The translations under genes and the position numbers were made by a program. The notes beneath the pieces were generated by a model. It saw only the letters and a program-made list of their open reading frames with translations. It had not been told where the DNA came from and did not search any database. From Myxococcales bacterium (lineage in GTDB: Bacteria > Myxococcota > Myxococcia > Myxococcales > Anaeromyxobacteraceae), in the NCBI GenBank assembly GCA_021779335.1, contig JAJYAW010000143.1, positions 1 to 7,068 of the forward strand: 7,068 nucleotides of DNA, written 5' to 3'. Position 1 is the stretch's first letter, and each line of letters opens with the position of its first letter. Positions 1 to 5,476 of this stretch are shown piece by piece.

Positions 1-1
1 G

Positions 2-262
2 CTGCCCCCGGCGCAGGGCGCGCCCCCCGGGGAGCCGCCGCCCGCGATCACCGCGCCCACGTGGGCGGCCACCGCCGGCACCGGCTGGCGCGGGGCCGGG
101 CGGACCCGCTCGGGGGACGCCCAGGAGGCCTACGAGCTGGGCTGCCAGGAGCTCGAGGCCGGGCGCACCAAGGCCGCCATGGCGCTCCTGCGCCGCGCCA
201 TCCAGCTCGCGCCGGGCGACGCCGAGGTCGCGGCCGCGCTGGGCAAGGCGATGAAGGGCTGA
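2..262 (+). CDS. C-terminal end of a TPR-repeat protein (5' truncated)
   Basis: Open from the left window edge in the frame that ends at TGA 260-262, giving 86 residues with no start codon visible. The first ~35 residues are rich in Pro, Ala and Gly and look like a disordered linker. Residues 40-72 match one tetratricopeptide repeat: with G47 as consensus Gly8, the small and hydrophobic positions fall at A59, L63 and A66 and the closing Pro at P71. The chain stops about 15 residues later with a helical, Ala-rich tail. A terminal TPR after a Pro-rich linker is common in large myxobacterial scaffold, DnaJ-type or signalling proteins, where it binds other proteins, but the main domain lies outside the window so its role cannot be stated. 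The 129-bp gap and probable promoter downstream suggest it is not co-transcribed with the next gene by necessity. The TPR call is fairly safe; the protein's identity is unknown. Confidence 0.72.
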   Translation: MPPAQGAPPGEPPPAITAPTWAATAGTGWRGAGRTRSGDAQEAYELGCQELEAGRTKAAMALLRRAIQLAPGDAEVAAALGKAMKG

Positions 263-278
263 GCGCAGCTAAATTGTG

Positions 279-300
279 GACCGGACTGGTCAAATCGGAC
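279..300. promoter_or_regulatory. Candidate operator upstream of the NfnAB-rubrerythrin gene
   Basis: A relatively AT-rich island (about 270-300) in a very GC-rich context carries GACC (279-282) and GGTC (288-291) as an inverted repeat with a 5-nt spacer, plus CGGAC as a direct repeat at 282-286 and 296-300. GAC/GTC triplets recur at 279, 284, 289, 298, 308 and 314. This is the sort of short dyad used by small redox-sensing dimeric regulators (Rrf2/IscR-like or similar), which would suit a flavoprotein/diiron gene, but I cannot assign a regulator from sequence alone. Confidence 0.3.
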
Positions 301-311
301 AAGCCCCGTCC

Positions 312-341
312 TTGACTGGGGCGGCCCGAGATTGGTACTCC
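312..341 (+). promoter_or_regulatory. Possible sigma70-type promoter for the NfnAB-rubrerythrin gene
   Basis: TTGACT at 312-317 matches five of six bases of the -35 consensus. An 18-nt spacer leads to TACTCC at 336-341, a poor -10 element. Transcription would begin near 348 and leave a leader of about 45 nt before the ATG at 392. A 5-bp stem (303-307 with 318-322) overlaps the -35 element. Only the -35 element is convincing. Confidence 0.28.
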
Positions 342-374
342 CCCCCATCTCCCACCCGTCTCCCCACACCCTAC

Positions 375-380
375 GGAGGG
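375..380 (+). promoter_or_regulatory. Ribosome binding site that fixes the start at 392
   Basis: GGAGGG lies 11 nt upstream of the ATG at 392. It supports that ATG over an in-frame TTG at 332, which would add 20 Pro/Ser/His-rich residues with no counterpart in NfnA-type proteins and has no Shine-Dalgarno sequence. Confidence 0.65.
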
Positions 381-391
381 TTCGCTCCCCG

Positions 392-3300
392 ATGTACACG
401 ATCGTCCGCCGCGAGGCGTTTTCCGACATCACGTTCCTCTGGGAAGTCCTGGCACCCGACGTCGCGAAGGCGGCCCAGCCCGGCCACTTCGTCATGCTGC
501 GGCTTGGGAGCGGCGCCGAGCGCATCCCGCTCACCGTCGCCGACTTCGACCGTGAGAAGGGCACCATCACCATGGTCATCCAGGCGCTGGGCAAGACCAC
601 GCGCCAGATGATGACCGACTACGAGGAGGGCGACACCTTCGAGGACTTCGTCGGGCCGCTCGGCCTGCCGCAGCACGTCGAGAAGGTGGGCCACGTGGTG
701 CTGGTGGGCGGCGGCCTCGGCGTGGCGCCGGTCTACCCGCAGCTCAAGGCCTTCAAGCAGGCCGGCAACCGGGTCACCGGCATCATCGGGTTCCGCAACA
801 AGGACCTGGTCTTCTGGAAGGACAAGTTCGCCCAGTACTGCGACGAGCTCATCGTCTGCACCGACGACGGCAGCTACGGGCGGCCGGGCTTCGTCAACAA
901 GGCGCTCCAGGAGGTCTGCGAGAAGGACAAGCCGAACCTGGCCGTGGCCATCGGCCCGCTGCCGATGATGAACGCCTGCGTCGAGACCACCCGCCCGTTC
1001 GGCGTGAAGACCATGGTCTCCCTCAACGCCATCATGGTGGACGGCACCGGCATGTGCGGCTCCTGCCGAGTCACCGTGGACAAGAACGTCAAGTTCGCCT
1101 GCGTCGACGGGCCGGACTTCGACGGCCACCTGGTGGACTTCAAGGAGCTGCTGTCGCGCCAGAAGCGGTTCAAGGCGCAGGAGACGCGGGCCACCGAGGA
1201 CTACACCCACGTCTGCAACCTCGAGAAGCAGCTCTTCGAGGAGAACAAGCACAACTACAAGAAGATCAAGGATCTCCCGCCGCACCAGACCAAGATGCCG
1301 GAGCGCGATCACGTCGAGCGCGCCCGCAACTTCAAGGAGGTCAACCTCGGCTACTCGCTCCAGGACGCCATGGGCGAGGCCGAGCGGTGCATCCAGTGCG
1401 CCAAGCCGACGTGCATCTCCGGCTGCCCGGTGCAGATCGACATCCCGCGCTTCATCAAGCACCTGGTGGTGCGCGACATCGACGGCGCCCTCGAGGTGAT
1501 CCGGGAGGCCTCCATCTTCCCGTCGGTGTGCGGCCGCGTCTGCCCGCAGGAGACCCAGTGCGAGGCCCAGTGCGTCATCGCCAAGAAGGTCGAGTCGGTC
1601 GGCATCGGCCGCCTGGAGCGCTTCGTCGGTGACAACGGCAAGCTCAAGCCGAGCGCACCCCCGAGGTTCGCCGCCGGCGACAAGCTCGGCAAGGTGGCGG
1701 TGTGCGGCTCCGGCCCGGCCGGCCTGGCCGTGGCGGCCGACCTGGTGAAGTACGGCGCCGACGTCACCGTCTACGAGGCCCTCCACGTGGTGGGCGGCGT
1801 GCTCCGCTACGGCATCCCGTCCTTCCGCCTGCCCCGCGACATCATCGACCGGGAGGTGAACAACCTGGTGGAGATGGGCGTGAAGATCGAGACCAACAAG
1901 GTCATCGGCAAGACCTTCACGGTGCCCCAGCTCATGTCCGAGAAGGGCTACGACGCCGTCTTCCTCGGCGTGGGCGCCGGCGCGCCGGCGTTCCTCGGCA
2001 TCCCGGGCGAGTTCGCCGGCCAGGTCTACTCGGCCAACGAGTTCCTCACCCGCGTCAACCTGATGGGCGGCGACCAGTTCCCGTTCCAGGACACCCCGGT
2101 CTCCATCGGCAAGTCGGCCGTGGTCATCGGCGCCGGCAACACCGCCATGGACTGCCTGCGCGTCGCCAAGCGGCTCGGCACCGAGACGGTGCGCTGCGTC
2201 TACCGGCGCACCGAGGCGGAGGCCCCGGCCCGCATCGAGGAGATCCGGCACGCCAAGGAGGAGGGCATCGAGTTCTTCTTCCTCCACTCGCCGGTCGAGA
2301 TCTACGTCGACCCCGACGGCAACGTGAAGGGCATGAAGGTCGAGGAGATGGTGCTGGGCGAGCCGGACGAGAAGGGGCGCCGCAAGCCCGTCGCCACCGG
2401 CAAGTTCAAGGACCTGGAGTGCGACACGGTCATCTACGCGCTCGGGACCAAGGCCAACCCCATCATCACCCAGTCCACGCCCGGCCTGGCGCTCAACAAG
2501 TGGGGCAACATCCAGGCCGACGACGGCAAGACCCAGACCACCTCGCTGCAGGGGGTCTTCGCCGGCGGCGACATCGTCACCGGCGGCGCCACCGTCATCC
2601 TCGCCATGGGCGCCGGCCGCCGCGCCGCCCGCTCCATCGGCGCCTACCTGAAGGGCGGCAAGAGGAAGTGGCCCATCACCGAGGAGGACATGGCGGCGTT
2701 CGTCCCGCCCACCCCGCTGGGCGCCGCCGGCGCCACCGCCACCGGCCCCCAGGCCCCCGCCGTGGCCGGCAAGGTGTGCCCCAAGTGCCGCCAGCCGCTC
2801 GACGGTGACGAGGAGTACGTCTGCTGCGCCACCGCCTCGCTGACCTGGAAGTGCCAGGACTGCGGCAAGGTGAGCGAGGGCTTCGCCTTCCCGTACGGGA
2901 TGTGCCCGGCCTGCGGCGGCAAGCTCGCGGTGGCCGACCCGGCCAAGGCCAGCGACGCCGCCGCGCTCGACGCGGTCCGCATCGCCTTCGAGATCGAGCT
3001 GGGCGGCCAGGCCTTCTACGGCCGCGCCGCCCGGGAGTCGACCGACCCGCTGCTGAAGGACCTCTTCGGCCGCATGGCCGAGATGGAGAAGGAGCACATG
3101 GCCACGCTGTCCCGGCGCTACCACGCGCAGGTGCCGCCGGCCGGTGACTTCAAGGTGGACCGGGCCGCCGTCTACGCGGGCATCCCCAACCGGCCGGAGG
3201 ACCCGGCCAACCTGTTCCGCATCGCCATCGCCTTCGAGGAGCGCGCCGTGAAGTTCTTCACGGAGCGCGGCGAGGCGGCCGCGGCGGGCTCGCCGGAGAA

Positions 3301-3400
3301 GCAGCTCTACAAGGAGCTGGCGGCCGAGGAGCGGGAGCACGTCGCCCTGCTCACCACCGAGCTCCAGCGGTGGCAGGCCGGCAAGCCGGGCCTGATCTAG
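392..3400 (+). CDS. nfnAB: NfnA-NfnB fusion with C-terminal zinc-ribbon and rubrerythrin diiron domain
   Basis: A 1002-residue cytoplasmic polypeptide made of modules that are usually separate. Residues 1 to ~285 resemble NfnA/SudB (ferredoxin-NADP reductase fold): flavin motif RIPLTVAD (44-51), nucleotide loop GGGLGVAP (106-113) and [2Fe-2S] cysteines C222, C225 and C237; characterised NfnA uses an Asp as fourth ligand. Residues ~310-756 resemble NfnB/GltA/SudA: cysteines C333, C336, C341, C345 and C380, C384, C390, C394 for two [4Fe-4S] clusters, FAD motif GSGPAG (439-444), NADPH motif GAGNTA (580-585) with YRRTEAEAPAR (604-614), and FAD motif GVFAGGD (721-727). A Pro/Ala linker (~770-793) leads to Cys pairs at 796/799, 811/812, 821/824 and 838/841, then a ferritin-like domain (859-990) with E869, E899/H902, E949 and E980/H983. 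Known NfnAB couples NADH and reduced ferredoxin to NADP+ by flavin-based bifurcation. Sulfide dehydrogenase or glutamate-synthase-like activity is an alternative. Electron transfer onward to the diiron site for peroxide reduction is my inference. Confidence 0.93.
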   Translation: MYTIVRREAFSDITFLWEVLAPDVAKAAQPGHFVMLRLGSGAERIPLTVADFDREKGTITMVIQALGKTTRQMMTDYEEGDTFEDFVGPLGLPQHVEKVGHVVLVGGGLGVAPVYPQLKAFKQAGNRVTGIIGFRNKDLVFWKDKFAQYCDELIVCTDDGSYGRPGFVNKALQEVCEKDKPNLAVAIGPLPMMNACVETTRPFGVKTMVSLNAIMVDGTGMCGSCRVTVDKNVKFACVDGPDFDGHLVDFKELLSRQKRFKAQETRATEDYTHVCNLEKQLFEENKHNYKKIKDLPPHQTKMPERDHVERARNFKEVNLGYSLQDAMGEAERCIQCAKPTCISGCPVQIDIPRFIKHLVVRDIDGALEVIREASIFPSVCGRVCPQETQCEAQCVIAKKVESVGIGRLERFVGDNGKLKPSAPPRFAAGDKLGKVAVCGSGPAGLAVAADLVKYGADVTVYEALHVVGGVLRYGIPSFRLPRDIIDREVNNLVEMGVKIETNKVIGKTFTVPQLMSEKGYDAVFLGVGAGAPAFLGIPGEFAGQVYSANEFLTRVNLMGGDQFPFQDTPVSIGKSAVVIGAGNTAMDCLRVAKRLGTETVRCVYRRTEAEAPARIEEIRHAKEEGIEFFFLHSPVEIYVDPDGNVKGMKVEEMVLGEPDEKGRRKPVATGKFKDLECDTVIYALGTKANPIITQSTPGLALNKWGNIQADDGKTQTTSLQGVFAGGDIVTGGATVILAMGAGRRAARSIGAYLKGGKRKWPITEEDMAAFVPPTPLGAAGATATGPQAPAVAGKVCPKCRQPLDGDEEYVCCATASLTWKCQDCGKVSEGFAFPYGMCPACGGKLAVADPAKASDAAALDAVRIAFEIELGGQAFYGRAARESTDPLLKDLFGRMAEMEKEHMATLSRRYHAQVPPAGDFKVDRAAVYAGIPNRPEDPANLFRIAIAFEERAVKFFTERGEAAAAGSPEKQLYKELAAEEREHVALLTTELQRWQAGKPGLI

Positions 3401-3424
3401 GCGCGGGCGCCGTCCGGCGCGCCG

Positions 3425-3456
3425 AGGGGCCCGGTCCCGAGGGGCCGGGCCCTTCT
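3425..3456 (+). terminator. Rho-independent terminator after the NfnAB-rubrerythrin gene
   Basis: GGGCCCGG (3427-3434) pairs perfectly with CCGGGCCC (3445-3452). The stem is extended outward by a G-T and an A-T pair and can be extended inward by two G-C pairs and a wobble pair. A short, interrupted T-rich tail (TTCT) follows. It begins 25 nt after the stop codon. The T-tract is weak, as is usual in GC-rich genomes. Confidence 0.7.
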
Positions 3457-3460
3457 GCTT

Positions 3461-3493
3461 GGTGGCGTCCTCCTCGGTGGCGTCGAGGACGCC
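3461..3493. repeat. Second hairpin and short direct repeat in the intergenic gap
   Basis: GGCGTCCTC (3464-3472) and GAGGACGCC (3485-3493) are a perfect 9-bp inverted repeat with a 12-nt loop. GGTGGCGTC is also directly repeated at 3461-3469 and 3476-3484. No T-tract follows. It may be a back-up terminator, a leader structure for the next gene, or a decayed duplication. The rest of the 3401-3579 gap shows only GC-rich sequence, including CCGGGGCC at 3512-3519 and again at 3531-3538, and no gene. Confidence 0.4.
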
Positions 3494-3579
3494 TGTCACG
3501 CGGGCGCGGGACCGGGGCCGCCCCGTCTTTCCGGGGCCACCGGTTGCCGCGCCCCGCCCCCGGCCGCAGGTTGGGGGCG

Positions 3580-4539
3580 ATGCCGAGGCCATCCCCCCAC
3601 CAGCTCCTCGCCGGGCTGGGCGCCGCGCTGCTGCTCGCCCGCAGCGCCCCGGCCCGGGCCTGCTCGGTCTGCGGCTGCGGCGACCCCCTGCTCCTCAGCA
3701 GCGACCCGGCCGCCATCGCGGGGCCGCTCCGGCTGCAACTCGACGCCGAGTACCTGCGCGTCGACGCCGGCACCGACGGCGCGCCGGGCTCGACCGACGA
3801 GCTGGTCCAGTGGTCCACCCGGCTCAACCTGGCCTGGCGGCCGCTGGAGGCGCTGTCGCTCACCGCCACGCTGCCGTGGGTCCACAAGACCATCCGCACG
3901 GTCGGCGGCGGCGCCGCCGTCACCTCCTCCGAGCTCGCCGGGCCCGGCGACGTGGAGGTGGCCGCCCGCTGGAGCGCCTGGCGCGCCGTGGAGGTCGGGG
4001 CGCGGCGGGTCCAGGAGGTGGCCTTCTCCGCGGGGAGCGCGCTGCCCACCGGCCGCAAGGACGCCAGGGACGGCGGGGCGCTCATCGACCCGCACGGGCA
4101 GCTCGGCACGGGCGGCTGGGGCCCCTTCGCGGGCGTCCACTACCGGCTGGAGCAGGGCGACTTCACCGCCTTCGCCAGCCTCTCCTACCGGGTCCGGACC
4201 GAGGCCCGCTACTTCGACGGGACCCGCTACCGCTTCGGCGACGCCGCGCTCTGGAGCCTCCACGGTCAGTGGCAGGCCTCGCGGCGCTGGGTCCTCGACC
4301 TCGGCCTCGACGGCCGGCGCGCCGCGGCGGATCGGGCCACCGACGAGGCCGGGCTGGTGGACCCGCGCGTGGCCAGCACCGGGGGCACGGTGCTGGCGGC
4401 GGCGCCGGCGGTCTACCTCGGCGTGGGCGGCGAGCTGTGGCTCTTCGCCCGCGGCCAGCTGCCCGTCCTGCAGGCGCTGCGCGGCCAGCAGCGGGTCTGG
4501 CCGTCGGCCAGCCTCGGGCTGCAGCTCACCGTGCGGTAG
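3580..4539 (+). CDS. Exported, probably beta-barrel protein with N-terminal CxxCxC motif (MetA-pathway-like)
   Basis: A 319-residue protein. The start is the ATG at 3580, preceded by G-rich sequence with only a weak ribosome site; it gives a proper signal peptide: Arg3, a hydrophobic core (about 9-20) and an A-R-A cleavage site before C28. The lipobox rule is not met (Ala at -3), so signal peptidase I is more likely than lipidation. The mature protein would open with C28-S-V-C31-G-C33-G-D-P. The remainder alternates short amphipathic stretches rich in Trp, Tyr, Leu and Arg with Gly/Asp turns, the pattern of an outer-membrane beta-barrel. The motifs SALPTG (near residue 155) and LGTGGWGPFAG resemble the 'MetA-pathway of phenol degradation' or putative transporter family. 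The C-terminus ends in Val-Arg rather than the usual aromatic residue. Substrate and role are unknown. It is separated from the upstream gene by a terminator and converges on the minus-strand operon. Confidence 0.8.
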   Translation: MPRPSPHQLLAGLGAALLLARSAPARACSVCGCGDPLLLSSDPAAIAGPLRLQLDAEYLRVDAGTDGAPGSTDELVQWSTRLNLAWRPLEALSLTATLPWVHKTIRTVGGGAAVTSSELAGPGDVEVAARWSAWRAVEVGARRVQEVAFSAGSALPTGRKDARDGGALIDPHGQLGTGGWGPFAGVHYRLEQGDFTAFASLSYRVRTEARYFDGTRYRFGDAALWSLHGQWQASRRWVLDLGLDGRRAAADRATDEAGLVDPRVASTGGTVLAAAPAVYLGVGGELWLFARGQLPVLQALRGQQRVWPSASLGLQLTVR

Positions 4540-4543
4540 CCGG

Positions 4544-4566
4544 GGCCGGCGGGCGGGCCGCCGGCC
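4544..4566. terminator. Palindrome between convergent genes, possible bidirectional terminator
   Basis: GGCCGGCGG (4544-4552) pairs perfectly with CCGCCGGCC (4558-4566) around a 5-nt loop. It lies in the 27-bp gap between the TAG ending at 4539 and the TCA (TGA on the minus strand) beginning at 4567. No T-tract is present on either side, so termination in either direction is inferred from position and stem strength. Confidence 0.5.
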
Positions 4567-4962
4567 TCAGGCGATCTCGACCAGCCCCGGCGCGTAGCAG
4601 GAGAGCGCCAGCAGGCTGGTGCGCTGCCACTTGCGGGCCGGGCTGGAGACGAAGCGCAGCTTGTAGCGCTGCGCCTCCGGCAGCGCCTGCACCCGCTGGA
4701 TCCAGTGGATGAAGGCCTTGAAGCCGGAGGAGTTGCAGAACTCCAGCTCGGTGAAGTCCACCCGGATGTCCTTCAGGTTGGCGCCGGAGAGCTGGGCGTG
4801 CACCGCGTCGACGAACGGGTTGAGGACCGCCGCCGGGTTGACGGTGCTGATGGTCCCCCGGAAGGAGACCTTGAGGCCGGTGGCGTCGTTGACCAGGCCG
4901 GCCGAGTACTTCTCCTCGGAGACCTGCAGGGCGGCCGGGCGTGCGCCGAGGGAGCTAGACAT
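4567..4962 (-). CDS. STAS-domain protein (anti-sigma-factor-antagonist-like)
   Basis: A 131-residue soluble protein. Residues ~28-125 look like a STAS domain: beta strand LKVSFRGTIS (30-39), a helix (43-58), strand IRVDF (66-70), then the diagnostic turn LEFCNSSGFKAF (73-84) leading into the next helix. By analogy with SpoIIAA/RsbV, S78 is the expected phosphorylation site. The preceding Asp of the classical DSSG motif is Asn here (N77). The turn also vaguely recalls the N-T-S-S-x-K motif of SiaC-type (DUF1987) proteins, a possible alternative relative. It is the last gene of the minus-strand operon: its ATG overlaps the end of the kinase gene by 8 nt, and AGGAGG sits 5 nt upstream. Known family role: when unphosphorylated it binds a partner (anti-sigma kinase, cyclase or other switch target) and releases a downstream effector; the target here is unknown. 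Confidence 0.8.
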   Translation of the reverse strand: MSSSLGARPAALQVSEEKYSAGLVNDATGLKVSFRGTISTVNPAAVLNPFVDAVHAQLSGANLKDIRVDFTELEFCNSSGFKAFIHWIQRVQALPEAQRYKLRFVSSPARKWQRTSLLALSCYAPGLVEIA

Positions 4963-5476
4963 GGGTGCCTCCTGGAGCCTGGAGCTGCGGGGCGTCGAGC
5001 GGGCCGCGCCCGAGGACGGTGACGCGGCGCCCCTCGCGGAGCACGGAGAGCTCGAGCTGGGCCTCGAAGCGCACGCGGGCCAGGCCCAGGCCGCCCCGGG
5101 CCGCTGAGGGCGCCTCGGACATGGCGCGCAGGTAGCTGCGCAGGGCGTCGGGCTCGCTGTTGAGCCGCGCCACCCGGGCCAGCAGGTCGTGGAACTGCTC
5201 GTCGCTGCACGGGTTGCTCACCGCGACCTCGATGCGGTTGGCGACCGGGTCGACCTGCAGCGTGAGGTCGACGTCCTCGCCGCCGGCCTGCGGGATGGCG
5301 TTCTGCATGAGCTCGTGGACGGCCAGCGCCACCTGCGCCTCGCGCTGCTGGCCCGGGCAGGCGCAGGCGCAGAACGACTCGACGAAGCGGCGGATCTCGT
5401 CCACGAAGACCCAGGGCGGTTTCATTCTGAGCATCAGGTAGATGGGACGCCCTCCTGGATTACTGGTCGTCGTCAT
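4955..5476 (-). CDS. GHKL-type ATPase, RsbW/SiaB-like serine kinase of a partner switch
   Basis: A 173-residue soluble protein. The N box is HELMQNA (54-60, with E55 and N59 as the likely catalytic/Mg residues) and the G2-type glycine loop is GGLGL (128-132), both as in histidine-kinase-like ATPases of the RsbW/SpoIIAB group. No DxGxG (G1) box is present; the equivalent position reads VAVSNP (84-89). The following stretch LNSEPDALRSYL before the glycine loop resembles SiaB-type (DUF6272) kinases more than RsbW. C36, C38 and C40 form a CxCxC cluster. The first ATG overlaps the upstream phosphatase gene by 17 nt and has a modest GGAAG-like ribosome site. A strong AGGAGG inside the reading frame (5451-5456) could instead serve M15 (5432-5434), although that spacing (16 nt) is long. 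Expected role: phosphorylate the neighbouring STAS protein and bind it or another target. Confidence 0.8.
   Translation of the reverse strand: MTTTSNPGGRPIYLMLRMKPPWVFVDEIRRFVESFCACACPGQQREAQVALAVHELMQNAIPQAGGEDVDLTLQVDPVANRIEVAVSNPCSDEQFHDLLARVARLNSEPDALRSYLRAMSEAPSAARGGLGLARVRFEAQLELSVLREGRRVTVLGRGPLDAPQLQAPGGTHV
4968..4973 (-). promoter_or_regulatory. Ribosome binding site of the STAS gene
   Basis: On the minus strand this reads AGGAGG, 5 nt ahead of the ATG at 4962-4960 and inside the end of the kinase gene. It is the strongest Shine-Dalgarno sequence in the operon, suggesting that the STAS protein is made at least as abundantly as its kinase, as a partner switch would need. Confidence 0.65.

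Noticed and set aside
332..391. TTG start 20 codons upstream of the NfnAB-rubrerythrin ATG
   Set aside because: There is no ribosome binding site, the extension is Pro/Ser/His-rich and unlike NfnA N-termini, and it would overlap the candidate -10 region. The ATG at 392 has GGAGGG upstream.
263..391. Sigma54-type (-24/-12) promoter for the fusion gene
   Set aside because: No GG-N10-GC pair with the surrounding TGGCAC/TTGC context was found in the gap.
3370..3579. Upstream in-frame extension of the exported-protein gene
   Set aside because: It would overlap the previous gene and run through the terminator hairpin. The ATG at 3580 directly gives a normal signal peptide.
371..3592. Long open frame of about 1070 codons on the minus strand opposite the fusion gene
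   Set aside because: It mirrors the codon bias of the plus-strand gene (very high GC third positions suppress antisense stops). The translation is low-complexity Ala/Gly/Leu/Asp/Val/His-rich with no recognisable domain.
3649..3663. Lipoprotein signal (lipobox) in the exported protein
   Set aside because: The residue at -3 is Ala and at -2 Arg, which departs from the usual L-[AS]-[GA]-C pattern; A-R-A before Cys suits signal peptidase I better. Kept only as a possibility.
3459..4712. Open frame in another phase across the exported-protein gene and beyond
   Set aside because: Its Arg/Ala/Pro-rich low-complexity translation is a typical high-GC shadow and it runs into the convergent operon.
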